From contig NZ_FNET01000007.1 of NCBI RefSeq assembly GCF_900100275.1, positions 62,001-126,000 on the forward strand: a stretch of DNA of 64,000 nucleotides, in the 5' to 3' direction. This document shows positions 25,978 to 33,519 of the stretch, piece after piece. Under the pieces are notes generated by a model. It had not been told where the DNA came from. It was given only the letters and a program-made list of their open reading frames with translations, and did not search any database. Position 1 is the stretch's first letter; the number at the start of each line of letters is the position of its first letter. The position numbers and the translations under genes are program-made. Source of the DNA: Lentzea albidocapillata subsp. violacea (GTDB lineage Bacteria > Actinomycetota > Actinomycetes > Mycobacteriales > Pseudonocardiaceae).

Positions 25978-26049
25978 GGCGTGTTCGTCCAGTGGTCAGG
26001 ACGTCGGATTCTCACTCCGGAAACACGGGTTCGATCCCCGTACGCGCTA
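25978..26049 (+). tRNA. tRNA-Glu (anticodon CTC)
   Basis: 72-nt cloverleaf. The acceptor pairs GGCGTGT (25978-25984) with ACGCGCT (26042-26048) using two G-U pairs; the D stem is GTCC/GGAC; the anticodon stem TCGGA/TCCGG holds the loop TTCTCAC with anticodon CTC; the T arm is ACGGG-TTCGATC-CCCGT. Discriminator is A at 26049 and CCA is not encoded. A strong hairpin follows at 26053. Confidence 0.9.
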
Positions 26050-26052
26050 CGT

Positions 26053-26081
26053 GGCCCGGTCTGTGTGGGGTGGACCGGGCC
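26053..26081 (+). terminator. Terminator after tRNA-Glu
   Basis: Perfect 9-bp stem GGCCCGGTC (26053-26061) and GACCGGGCC (26073-26081) with an 11-nt loop, 3 bp after the tRNA. Confidence 0.75.
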
Positions 26082-26168
26082 CTCCCGCCGGAGAGTCCAT
26101 GTCAGACGGACCCAAAGAATCTTCGAAAACTTCGCCCGAATGGTCTAGGCGCCAGTTACGCTCTGCGA

Positions 26169-26831
26169 ATGGCTGCGGTCCCCGCCTTCGCACGCTACGA
26201 GGTCGACGTACGTCGGCCGAACGCCGCGCGTATCCATGACTTCTACCTCGGCGGCGCGCACAACTACGCCGCCGACCGCGCGTTCGCCAAGCAGGCGGTC
26301 CGGATCGACCCGGAACTGCCGCTCGTGACGCGGGCTCAGCGAACCTTCCTGCGCCACGCCGTCCGCCACTGCTGGGCGGCGGGCGTGCGCCAGTTCCTCG
26401 ACCTCGGCTCGGGCATCCCGACCTGCGGCGCCACGCACCAGACACTGCCCGACGCCAGGGTCGTCTACGTGGACTCGGACCCGGTGACGGTCGCGTTCTC
26501 CCGCGGACTGCTGCGCGGCGAACCGCGGGCGTGCGCGATCGAGGCGGACCTGCGCCGTCCGGACCAGGTGCTGCGGCATCCCGGCGTGCTGTCCCACCTC
26601 GACCCGCGCGAGCCGTACGCGGTGCTGATGGTCGACGTCCTGAGGTACGTCGACGACGCCACCGGACCGGGCCGCGTCGTGCGCCGCTACCGGCACGCGC
26701 TGCCGGCCGGCGGGTTCCTCGTGGTGTCGCACCCGACACCGGTCGAGCAGCTCATGGAGGGCCTGTCGATCGAGGCGCCGGCCGTGGTGCCGGGCGCGTA
26801 CGCGGGCATCGGCCGCAAGGGTCACAGCTAG
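26169..26831 (+). CDS. SAM-dependent methyltransferase of the DUF574 type, shortened
   Basis: 220 residues. The N-terminal signature RPNAARIHDFYLGGAHNYAADR and the SAM site FLDLGSGIPTCGATHQ (near residue 76) identify the actinomycete DUF574/Methyltransf_19 family, whose members are usually near 270 residues. After VVSHPTPVEQ the usual linker of some 30-50 residues is missing and the sequence jumps to a remnant of the FFDG-L-(x)2-PGVVP and GVGRK motifs (LMEGLSIEAPAVVP, AGIGRKGHS). The gene therefore looks internally shortened and may be weakened. ATG 26169 chosen; upstream reading frame crosses the tRNA. Confidence 0.8.
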   Translation: MAAVPAFARYEVDVRRPNAARIHDFYLGGAHNYAADRAFAKQAVRIDPELPLVTRAQRTFLRHAVRHCWAAGVRQFLDLGSGIPTCGATHQTLPDARVVYVDSDPVTVAFSRGLLRGEPRACAIEADLRRPDQVLRHPGVLSHLDPREPYAVLMVDVLRYVDDATGPGRVVRRYRHALPAGGFLVVSHPTPVEQLMEGLSIEAPAVVPGAYAGIGRKGHS

Positions 26832-26839
26832 CCGGAGGC

Positions 26840-26865
26840 GTTTGGTCACGGTGAGCCCGGGGTAG
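26840..26865 (+). promoter_or_regulatory. SigF-type promoter, site A (GTTT-N16-GGGTAG)
   Basis: GTTT at 26840-26843 and GGGTAG at 26860-26865 with a 16-bp spacer, about 36 bp upstream of the DUF4383 start. One base off the GGGTAT consensus of SigB/SigF-class sigma factors. Confidence 0.5.
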
Positions 26866-26900
26866 TCCGCCGAGCGACAAGACGGAGCCTGGAGGGCGTC

Positions 26901-27548
26901 ATGACCCACCGCATCAAGATCGCCGGTCTGCAGCCGGTGCAGGTGCTGGCCGGACTGGCCGGCATCGCGTTCATCGTGTTCGGCATCGTGGGCTTCACCC
27001 GCACCGGAATGGGTGACTGGGCGGCCAACTCGTTCGTGCTCGGGTTCTCGGTGAACCCGTTGCACAACCTGGTGATGGTGGCCGTCGGCGTGCTCGGTCT
27101 GCTCACGGCTCTCGGTTCTGGCCTCGCGCGGCTGTACGGCTGGCTGCTGTTCGCCGGCTTCGGAGTGCTCTTCGTGTGGGACCTGATGATCACGGGGATC
27201 CTCGCCCAGAACCCGGCCGAGCGGTTCGGCAACCCGTTGGCGGTCAACGTCAACGACAACTGGCTGCACCTCGGCATCGCGCTGTTCGGTCTGCTGCTCG
27301 CGGTCATGCCCGCGCGCCGCAAGCTGGTCGAGGAGGAGGAGCCGGCGCTGCCGGAGCCCCGCTCGGAGGCGTTCCGCGACGAGCGGGACGGGTCGCCGCG
27401 CATCGAGCAGATGGACCCGGCGGTCAGCACCTCGGCGGTCACCGAGCCGATCCCGGCCGCGCAGCGGCGCGAGGAACCGATCACCCACGAGCAGGCGGTG
27501 GTCGATCCCAAGACGGAGCGGATGAACAAGAACAGGATCAAGCACTGA
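26901..27548 (+). CDS. DUF4383 membrane protein
   Basis: 215 residues with four membrane segments (about residues 12-35, 52-75, 78-98 and 115-135) and a charged, cytoplasmic C-terminal tail of about 75 residues. The loop NSFVLGFSVNPLHNLVMVAVGVLGL is typical of DUF4383. Function unknown; the family is common in actinomycetes. A SigF-type promoter upstream suggests stress control. Confidence 0.88.
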   Translation: MTHRIKIAGLQPVQVLAGLAGIAFIVFGIVGFTRTGMGDWAANSFVLGFSVNPLHNLVMVAVGVLGLLTALGSGLARLYGWLLFAGFGVLFVWDLMITGILAQNPAERFGNPLAVNVNDNWLHLGIALFGLLLAVMPARRKLVEEEEPALPEPRSEAFRDERDGSPRIEQMDPAVSTSAVTEPIPAAQRREEPITHEQAVVDPKTERMNKNRIKH

Positions 27549-27560
27549 CCTGGTCCTGCA

Positions 27561-27610
27561 CAGACGCGCCGGGAGAGCCCACATGCGGCTCTCACGGCGC
27601 GTCTGTTTCG
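27561..27610 (+). terminator. Terminator after DUF4383 gene
   Basis: CAGACGCGCC (27561-27570) pairs with GGCGCGTCTG (27596-27605), extended inward by seven more pairs around one mismatch; TTTCG follows. It also argues against an in-frame GTG/ATG start for the next gene inside it. Confidence 0.75.
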
Positions 27611-27618
27611 ATGTCGCG

Positions 27619-28299
27619 ATGCCTTCCGAGTTGTTGACCGACGAAGTGCTGATCACGTGGGGGACGGCGGCCGCCGCGTTCCTGGCCGTCGCGTTGCACG
27701 GGATCTGGCGGGTCACCCGCAACGTCATCACCATTGCCCACGAGGGCGGGCACGCCCTGCTGGCCGTGCTGACCGGACGGCGGCTGAGCGGGATCAAGCT
27801 GCACTCCGACACGTCCGGGCTCACCGTGTCGCGCGGCAAGCCCCGCGGGCCGGGCATGGTGCTGACCGCGCTGGCCGGGTACGTCGCGCCGTCCCTGCTC
27901 GGGTTCGGCGCGGCCGTGCTGATCACCACCGAGCAGATCCAGCTGATGCTGTGGATCAGCATCGGGTTCCTCGCCGCGATGCTCATCATGATCCGCAACG
28001 TGTTCGGCGTGCTGTCCATCATCGTCACGGGCGGGGTGTTCTTCTTCGTCTCCTTCTACGCCTCCGTCGAGGTCCGGGACGCGGCCGCGTACGTGTTCGC
28101 CTGGTTCCTGTTGCTGGGCGGGGTCCGGCCCGTGTGGGAGCTGCAGGTCAAGCGGTGGCGGCGGCAGGCCCCCCGGTCGGACGCCGACCAGCTCGCGTGG
28201 CTGACCGGGGTGCCGGCGCTGGGCTGGGTGACGTTCTTCGGGGCGATCAGCGTCGCCGCGCTCGTCGGTGGCGGGGCGTTGTTGCTCGGGCGGTGGTGA
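27619..28299 (+). CDS. M50-family (M50B-like) intramembrane metalloprotease
   Basis: 226-residue multi-pass protein with the zinc-binding HEGGHALLAVLTGRR (HExxH, near residue 42) in its first membrane region, then five further hydrophobic segments and a positively charged loop (QVKRWRRQAPRSD). It matches the peptidase M50B-like group rather than RseP/Rip1, since no PDZ domain is present. Substrates are unknown; regulated intramembrane proteolysis of an RskA-like anti-sigma is possible but not shown. Start ATG 27619 lies after the terminator hairpin. Confidence 0.8.
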   Translation: MPSELLTDEVLITWGTAAAAFLAVALHGIWRVTRNVITIAHEGGHALLAVLTGRRLSGIKLHSDTSGLTVSRGKPRGPGMVLTALAGYVAPSLLGFGAAVLITTEQIQLMLWISIGFLAAMLIMIRNVFGVLSIIVTGGVFFFVSFYASVEVRDAAAYVFAWFLLLGGVRPVWELQVKRWRRQAPRSDADQLAWLTGVPALGWVTFFGAISVAALVGGGALLLGRW

Positions 28300-28360
28300 A
28301 CTCGCTTTGCCGCGGGTGAAATACTCGGGTGAACAAGCCAGCGGTCGAGAGGTGGGTTCA

Positions 28361-30094
28361 GTGCTGCGTGGGGATGTCGGGCTCGAACTGGGCCAGCGGG
28401 TCGCGCGGGCGTTGCGCGTCGCCCTGGACGTGGACATCACCGCCGCGGAAGCGCTGATCCGACCGTCCAACCGAGACGGTGCCGACTACCAGTGCAACGT
28501 CGCGATGAGCCTCGCGAAGAAGCTCGGCAGGAACCCGCGCGAGGTCGCCGCCCTCATCGTGGAGCACCTGGACGCCGGGGACGCGATCGAGACGCCGGAG
28601 ATCGCCGGCCCCGGCTTCATCAACCTGAGGCTGCGCCGCGAGTGGCTGGAGGCCGAGGCCGCGAAGCTGCTTTCCGACGACCGGCTCGGGGTGCCCGAGA
28701 CCGAGGAGCCCCGGCGGATCGCGATCGACTACAGCAGCCCCAACGTGGCCAAGGAGATGCACGTCGGGCACCTGCGGTCGACGATCATCGGCGACGCGTT
28801 CTGCCGGCTGCTGACCTTCGCCGGGCACGAGGTCATCCCGCACAACCACCTCGGCGACTGGGGCACCCCGTTCGGCATGCTCATCGAGCACCTGACGGAC
28901 GAGGGCCACGGCGCCGACCACGAGATCAGCGACCTCAACGCGTTCTACCAGCAGGCGCGCCAGAAGTTCGACAACGAGCCGGGTTTCGCCGACCGCGCAC
29001 GGCGCCGGGTGGTGCTGCTGCAGGGCGGCGACGAGGCGACGCTGGCGCTGTGGCACGAGCTGGTGGGCGAGTCGCAGCGGCACTTCAACCAGGTCTACGA
29101 ACTGCTCGGCATCGGCCTGACGGCCGGCGACAACTACGGCGAGAGCTTCTACAACCCGTACCTCGCGGACACCATCACCGAGTTGCAGCAGAAGGGTCTC
29201 ATCGAGACCAGCGACGGCGCGCTGTGCGTGTTCCCGCCGGGGTTCAGCAACCGCGAGGGCGACCGGCTGCCGCTGATCGTGCGCAAGAGCGACGGCGGCT
29301 ACGGCTACGCCACCACCGACTTCGCGACCGTGCGGTACTGGGTGCGGGAGCGCAAGGTCGACGACCTGATCTACGTCGTCGGCACGCCGCAGGCCCAGCA
29401 CTTCCAGATGATCTTCGCCACCTCGAAGCAGGCAGGGTGGCTCGACGACGCGCACACCGCCGTGCACACCGGGTTCGGCACGATCCTCGGGTCCGACGGC
29501 AAGACGATCCGGACGCGGGCCGGCGGCACGATCAAGCTGATCGACCTCCTCACCGAGGCCGTAGAGAACTCCTACCAGGTGATGCCGGAATCCTCCGAAG
29601 TGGAGGGTGCGGAGAAGGACGCGCTCGCCCGCACCCTCGGACTCGGCGCGGTGAAGTACGCGGACCTCTCCAACGACCGGGAGAAGGACTACGTCTTCAC
29701 CTGGGAGAAGATGCTCGCCAAGACCGGCGACACGTCGGTGTACATCCAGTACGCGAACGCGCGCATCCTGTCGATCGGCCGCAAGGTCGGGCGTGAGGCG
29801 CCCCACGACGCGCCGCTGGTGCTGCGGGAGCAGGCCGAGCGGGAACTGGCGTTGAAGCTGCTGCAGCTGCCCACGGCCATCCAGGCGGCCATCGACGAGC
29901 TGGCGCCGCACAAGCTCACGACCTACCTGTTCGAGACGGCGACGGCGTTCTCCGCCTTCTACAACGACTGCCCGGTGGCGACGGCGGAGACCCAGGAGTT
30001 GCAGGACTCGCGTCTGCACCTGCTCACGCTGACGTCACGGGTGCTCACGCTGGGCCTGTCCCTGCTGGGGATTGGCGCACCCGAACGGCTGTAG
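28361..30094 (+). CDS. argS: Arginyl-tRNA synthetase
   Basis: 577-residue class I synthetase charging tRNA-Arg. The N-terminal Add1 domain (about 5-90), the HIGH-type motif SPNVAKEMHVGHLRST (near residue 127) and GKTIRTRAGG in place of KMSKS (near 384) are visible, with a C-terminal DALR anticodon domain (LTTYLFETATAFSAFYND). GTG 28361 is preceded by GAGAGGTGG; the in-frame upstream extension overlaps the M50 gene and is rejected. It is usually followed by lysA in related genomes; here a SigF-type promoter and a WhiB gene follow at once. Confidence 0.95.
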   Translation: MLRGDVGLELGQRVARALRVALDVDITAAEALIRPSNRDGADYQCNVAMSLAKKLGRNPREVAALIVEHLDAGDAIETPEIAGPGFINLRLRREWLEAEAAKLLSDDRLGVPETEEPRRIAIDYSSPNVAKEMHVGHLRSTIIGDAFCRLLTFAGHEVIPHNHLGDWGTPFGMLIEHLTDEGHGADHEISDLNAFYQQARQKFDNEPGFADRARRRVVLLQGGDEATLALWHELVGESQRHFNQVYELLGIGLTAGDNYGESFYNPYLADTITELQQKGLIETSDGALCVFPPGFSNREGDRLPLIVRKSDGGYGYATTDFATVRYWVRERKVDDLIYVVGTPQAQHFQMIFATSKQAGWLDDAHTAVHTGFGTILGSDGKTIRTRAGGTIKLIDLLTEAVENSYQVMPESSEVEGAEKDALARTLGLGAVKYADLSNDREKDYVFTWEKMLAKTGDTSVYIQYANARILSIGRKVGREAPHDAPLVLREQAERELALKLLQLPTAIQAAIDELAPHKLTTYLFETATAFSAFYNDCPVATAETQELQDSRLHLLTLTSRVLTLGLSLLGIGAPERL

Positions 30095-30097
30095 CAG

Positions 30098-30124
30098 GTT
30101 TATCCCTGGTCAGGCCACGGGTAC
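30098..30124 (+). promoter_or_regulatory. SigF-type promoter, site B (GTTT-N17-GGGTAC)
   Basis: GTTT (30098-30101) and GGGTAC (30119-30124) with a 17-bp spacer, starting 4 bp after the argS stop and 43 bp before the WhiB ATG. It nearly matches the SigF consensus. Confidence 0.6.
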
Positions 30125-30166
30125 GCAGTGATCGCAACTCTTTCCCCTAGTCCCCAGGGAGTCGCG

Positions 30167-30484
30167 ATGACCTGCACCACCCGTCTGCCCAAGCCGGTCA
30201 CCGAGGTCTGGGACTGGCAGATGGACGGCCTGTGCCGCGGTGAGAACAGTGCGGTCTTCTTCCACCCCGACAACGAACGCGGCTACGCGCGAGCGGCCCG
30301 TGAGGACAAGGCGAAGGCGATCTGCGGGCACTGCCCGGTGCTCGAACGATGCCGTGCCCACGCGCTCGAGGCCCAGGAGCCGTACGGCGTGTGGGGTGGC
30401 ATGGGGGAGGACGAACGGCGCCAGATCGTCAACGCGGCCCGGCGCCGTGTTCGTGCCTACTCCTCCAGCACGTCCCGCAGCTGA
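30167..30484 (+). CDS. WhiB-family iron-sulfur regulator, WhiB3/WhiD-like
   Basis: 105 residues. Four cluster cysteines (LCRGENS near 23, ICGHCPVLERC near 62-71) bind [4Fe-4S], followed by GVWGGM and a basic C-terminus. The VWDWQ, FFHPDNERGYARAAREDKA and EPYGVWGG segments resemble WhiB3 of mycobacteria and WhiD of Streptomyces, which act with the principal sigma factor. Its last 28 bp overlap the convergent sigF 3' end. A SigF-type promoter lies upstream, which would put a redox regulator in the stress regulon. Confidence 0.88.
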   Translation: MTCTTRLPKPVTEVWDWQMDGLCRGENSAVFFHPDNERGYARAAREDKAKAICGHCPVLERCRAHALEAQEPYGVWGGMGEDERRQIVNAARRRVRAYSSSTSRS

Positions 30485-31257
30485 CGCAACGTCTTCGCGA
30501 GCAGGCGCGAGACGTGCATCTGGGAGATGCCGACCTTCTGTGCGATCTGGGTCTGGGTCATGTTGCCGAAGAAGCGCATGACCACGATCTTGCGTTCGCG
30601 TTCCGGCAACTTCTCCAGCAACGGGTGCAGTGCCTCGCGTTGCTCGATCATCGCGATCTCGGGGTCCTCCTCGCCGATGGTCGAGCCCAGCGAGATCGAC
30701 GAGTCCTCCGACATCAGCATGTCGTCCAGGGACGCGCTCTGGTAAGCGTTTCCGGCCGCGAGTCCTTCGTGGATCTCCTCGCGCGACAGGCCGAGGTGCT
30801 CGGCCAGTTCCGACGGCGTCGGGGCGCGACCGAGTGACTGGGCCAGCCGCGAGGTACCCGCGTTGATCGCCAGGTGCAGCTCCTTGAGCCGCCTCGGCAT
30901 CCGCACCGACCAGCTGGAGTCACGGAAGTACTTCCGGACCTCACCCATGATCGTCGGCACCGCGAACGACAGGAAGTCGCTGCCGCGTTCGGGATCGAAC
31001 CGGTCGACCGCGTTGATCAGGCCGACCGTCGCGACCTGCACCAGGTCCTCGTGCGGCTCGCCGCGGTGGCCGAATCTGCGGGCGATGTGCTGGGCGACCG
31101 GGAGATGCTCGGTGACGAGCCTGTCCCGCAACGTCTCGCGTGCCGGGCCTTCGGGGGTTCCCGACAGCTCGGCGAACAACGGCGCCAGGTGGTCGTAATC
31201 ACCCGACCGGGTCTTCTTCTTCTCCTCGGTCCTGATCGCCTCTTCCGATCCGGTCAC
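30457..31257 (-). CDS. sigF: SigB/SigF-family RNA polymerase sigma factor
   Basis: 266-residue group 3 sigma factor with regions 2 (DLVQVATVGLINAVDRFDPERG), 3 (APTPSELAEHLGLSREEIHEGL) and 4 (ERERKIVVMRFFGNMTQTQIAQKVGISQMHVSRLL). GTG 31257 overlaps the rsbW stop as GTGA. The order rsbW-sigF repeats usfX-sigF of Mycobacterium tuberculosis. It is presumably held by RsbW and released by an unphosphorylated STAS antagonist (32449). The gene ends inside the tail of the convergent WhiB gene. Confidence 0.92.
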   Translation of the reverse strand: MTGSEEAIRTEEKKKTRSGDYDHLAPLFAELSGTPEGPARETLRDRLVTEHLPVAQHIARRFGHRGEPHEDLVQVATVGLINAVDRFDPERGSDFLSFAVPTIMGEVRKYFRDSSWSVRMPRRLKELHLAINAGTSRLAQSLGRAPTPSELAEHLGLSREEIHEGLAAGNAYQSASLDDMLMSEDSSISLGSTIGEEDPEIAMIEQREALHPLLEKLPERERKIVVMRFFGNMTQTQIAQKVGISQMHVSRLLAKTLRQLRDVLEE

Positions 31258-31652
31258 GCATCCACCGCCCCTGCCGTGGACTTCACGAGGTTGATGTGGA
31301 CCAGGAACCCTTCGGTCTCCTCCACTCGCGTCTGCACGGAGTCGACGAGCGCGGTCAGGACCCGCCAGCCGAAGCTGGCCTCGTCGGGCCCGGCGGCGGA
31401 CTTCGCGGAGATCTTCGCCGCGACGTGGACGGAACCCTTGTCGTCCACCGCGAAGTGGCAGCTGAGCACGGCGTCCTGGGCCGCCAGCGTGATCAGCGTG
31501 GAACAGGTCTCGTCCACGGCGAGCTTCAGGTCCTCGATCGAGTCGAGGTCGAAGTCCTGCCGCATCGCGATGTCCGCGGCGACCGCACGCACGATGGACA
31601 GCTGAGTGGGATCCGCCGCCATCCGGAGCTCGACGCCTGACAGTTGAGTCAC
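31254..31652 (-). CDS. rsbW: RsbW-like anti-sigma serine kinase
   Basis: 132-residue GHKL-fold kinase/anti-sigma factor with the N-box DLKLAVDETCSTLITLA (near residue 50) and GFLVHINLVKS at the C-terminus. The G-box is poorly conserved, as in UsfX. I choose GTG 31652 (VTQLSG) because GAGG lies 5 bases upstream; the longer frame from ATG 31688 would leave almost no leader after the SigF-type promoter at 31698-31723. It would bind SigF and phosphorylate the STAS protein. Confidence 0.88.
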   Translation of the reverse strand: MTQLSGVELRMAADPTQLSIVRAVAADIAMRQDFDLDSIEDLKLAVDETCSTLITLAAQDAVLSCHFAVDDKGSVHVAAKISAKSAAGPDEASFGWRVLTALVDSVQTRVEETEGFLVHINLVKSTAGAVDA

Positions 31653-31697
31653 AGCCACCTCGTAGTCCGTTCTGCTGAGGGACGGCATGTCGTTGCC

Positions 31698-31723
31698 GTA
31701 CCCGAATCGATCTCATTTCACAC
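31698..31723 (-). promoter_or_regulatory. SigF-type promoter, site C (GTGT-N16-GGGTAC)
   Basis: Minus-strand -35 GTGT (31723-31720) and -10 GGGTAC (31703-31698), 16-bp spacer, about 46 bp upstream of the preferred rsbW start. One base away from GTTT and one from GGGTAT. Implies autoregulation of rsbW-sigF. Confidence 0.5.
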
Positions 31724-31783
31724 GTGTACTGACTGGGCGCTCAGGGAAGTCACCTGCTGAAGGCAATCGACCGGAGGAGCGCT

Positions 31784-32452
31784 GTGCTTGTGCACGAAGA
31801 TTCTCTGGCCCTCCGCTTCCCGGCGGACGCGCGCGAGGTGGCGCCGGTGCGGCACCAGCTTCGCGAATGGCTGCACGGTGCCGGTTTCGGCGAGGACGAA
31901 GCGAGCGATCTGGTCCTCGCGGTCAGCGAGGCGGTCAACAACTCGGTGGAACACGCCTATCCGGGGGCCGCACTCGGCACCGTGGAGGTGCGTGCCCACT
32001 GCGAACCGGACGGCTCCGTCCATGTGGACGTCACCGACCACGGCCAGTGGCGCGTGCCGCCTCCGGCACTGACCATGCGCGGACGAGGTCTCCTGCTCAT
32101 GCGGGAGAGCGTGGACGACGTCGAGATCCACCGCAGGGCGAGCGGCACGACCGTGCGCCTGCGGCGAGCCCGTTCGCCCATGCTGCCCATGGCCAGAACG
32201 GCGCCCGAATGCGACGTCCAGATCCACGAGACCTCCTCCGGCGTAGTAGCGGTCGTGCGCGGGAACGTGCCCGTCGAGGCCGGCCCGGCGCTGCGCCGCA
32301 CGCTCACCACGGCGGCACGCGGGGGCACCGTGCCGCTGACCGTCGAACTCAGCGGACTCGGCGTGGAGGAGGGCGGGATCGCGCAGGCCCTCCACGACGT
32401 CGCCGAGGCGCTCACCGCGGCGGGCAACCGACTCGTCGTCCGGAGGCGTTAG
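31784..32452 (+). CDS. RsbW-like ATPase fused to a degenerate STAS domain
   Basis: 222 residues. Residues about 1-125 form a GHKL kinase domain (N-box DLVLAVSEAVNNSVEHAYPG, G-box MRGRGLLLMRESVDDVEI); residues about 140-222 look like a STAS domain (DVQIHETSSGVVAVVRGNVP, LTVELSGLGVEEGGIAQAL). At the usual D-S-S-G phosphorylation site it reads EEGG, so no phosphorylatable serine remains and a glutamate occupies that place. GTG 31784 follows CGGAGGAG. Its stop overlaps the convergent STAS gene by 4 bp. Likely a second kinase of the SigF network. Confidence 0.82.
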   Translation: MLVHEDSLALRFPADAREVAPVRHQLREWLHGAGFGEDEASDLVLAVSEAVNNSVEHAYPGAALGTVEVRAHCEPDGSVHVDVTDHGQWRVPPPALTMRGRGLLLMRESVDDVEIHRRASGTTVRLRRARSPMLPMARTAPECDVQIHETSSGVVAVVRGNVPVEAGPALRRTLTTAARGGTVPLTVELSGLGVEEGGIAQALHDVAEALTAAGNRLVVRRR

Positions 32453-32805
32453 GCCAGCGCGGAGTCGACGGAGTCGTGCAGGCTGAAGACCTCGCCTAGC
32501 CCGGTCGCCTCCAACGGACGCGTCACGGCCCGTGCCTTCGCCACGACCTTGAGCGAGGCGTTCTCCTGCTGTGCCAGCTTCGCGGCCTCGACGAGGACGG
32601 CGAGTCCGGCGGAACCGAGGAACGTCACACTGCCCATGTCCACGACGAAGACGCCACCGTCGCCGAGACCGTTGATCAGGGCTTCGCGCAACGCGGGCGC
32701 GGACACCATGTCGACCTCGCCGGACACGGCGAGCACGGTGACTCCGGGCGCCGGCTGCCGCACCTTCAGCTCGATCTGCTCCGCACGCGGATCCTGCACA
32801 GTCAC
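32449..32805 (-). CDS. STAS-domain anti-anti-sigma factor
   Basis: 118 residues with a single STAS domain (about 10-112): VTVLAVSGEVDMVSAPALREAL, then VVDMGSVTFLGSAGLAVLVEAA, where the serine in GSAG is the expected target of an RsbW kinase (Asp before it is Gly). Unphosphorylated protein would bind RsbW and free SigF. GTG 32805 is preceded by GAGAGGAAG; a longer in-frame extension to 32952 runs through the promoter. A SigF-type promoter lies about 125 bp upstream, giving positive feedback. Confidence 0.88.
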   Translation of the reverse strand: MTVQDPRAEQIELKVRQPAPGVTVLAVSGEVDMVSAPALREALINGLGDGGVFVVDMGSVTFLGSAGLAVLVEAAKLAQQENASLKVVAKARAVTRPLEATGLGEVFSLHDSVDSALA

Positions 32806-32928
32806 CGAAGCACTTCCTCTCGAATACAGGAAGCCGCCACGCAGCGGCCCCGATTGCGGCTGGTGGCTCAACCGCTGCGGACACCACCGTACGGGAGCGG
32901 CCGCCCCACCGGACAGGTCGTGGGGTCC

Positions 32929-32954
32929 ATACCCGGACAAGGGGCGGTTCAAAC
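32929..32954 (-). promoter_or_regulatory. SigF-type promoter, site D (GTTT-N16-GGGTAT)
   Basis: Minus-strand GTTT (32954-32951) and GGGTAT (32934-32929) with a 16-bp spacer: an exact consensus match. It drives the STAS gene starting at 32805 with a leader of about 115 nt. The 399-bp gap 32806-33204 otherwise holds only the ECF-type site at 33120 and no gene. Confidence 0.65.
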
Positions 32955-33119
32955 GCGCGGTGCGTCCCGGCCGATCGTGGATCGGCGTTGTGCGGTCATC
33001 GGCGTACGACGAACGGTTGCGCAGGCAAGGACCCGCTCATCCGTCGCGCTTCGGGCCCGAACAGCTCGGCGCGCCGTTCGGCCCAGTTAACGCTAAGGAC
33101 CCAAACAGGACACGTGTTC

Positions 33120-33145
33120 TGAACCACAGTCGGACAGAATTCGTT
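33120..33145 (+). promoter_or_regulatory. ECF-type promoter, site 3 (TGAACC-N16-CGTT)
   Basis: TGAACC (33120-33125) and CGTT (33142-33145) with exactly 16 bp between, as at 7308 and 8999, 60 bp upstream of the small gene at 33205. Confidence 0.6.
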
Positions 33146-33204
33146 CTCAGGGATAACGCCGGAGCCCCGGCACGCGACATCCCTGATGTCACGGAGGGAC
33201 AGAA

Positions 33205-33420
33205 ATGAGAACCGCCATGGAAACCCAGCCGCAGCAGGACGCAGAGTCCGACTCCGCGCTGCCGACCACGCCGTGCAGCGTGGTGTGGAGCCGGGGTCAC
33301 GCCTATGTGCTCGAGGGTTTCCGCGCTCGCTGGGTGGGTCGCGACGACCGGGGCCGCCCGCACGCCATCACCGGCGCCGAGATGCAACGCCGCGGCTGGA
33401 CGCTCACCCACACAGCCTGA
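33205..33420 (+). CDS. Small hypothetical protein
   Basis: 71 residues, no signal or membrane segment. The ordered part is PCSVVWSRGHAYVLEGFRARWVG followed by a conserved-looking ITGAEMQRRGWTL. A clear GGAGGG precedes ATG 33205. I do not recognise the family. The ECF-type promoter upstream links it to the sigma factor at 9088, some 24 kb away. Confidence 0.6.
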   Translation: MRTAMETQPQQDAESDSALPTTPCSVVWSRGHAYVLEGFRARWVGRDDRGRPHAITGAEMQRRGWTLTHTA

Positions 33421-33519
33421 GCCGCACCCCCGCAAGATCCGCATCCCCGCGACCAGTCGCACAGCGAGCCGTGACGCCATCCGGCAGCCCTTGCGCGGTC
33501 ACTCGTTTAGAGTGCGGGT

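Noticed and set aside
31258..31716. Long N-terminal extension of sigF in frame to 31716
   Set aside because: It lies antisense to nothing but fully overlaps rsbW in another frame; the GTGA coupling at 31257 and SigF family length fix the start.
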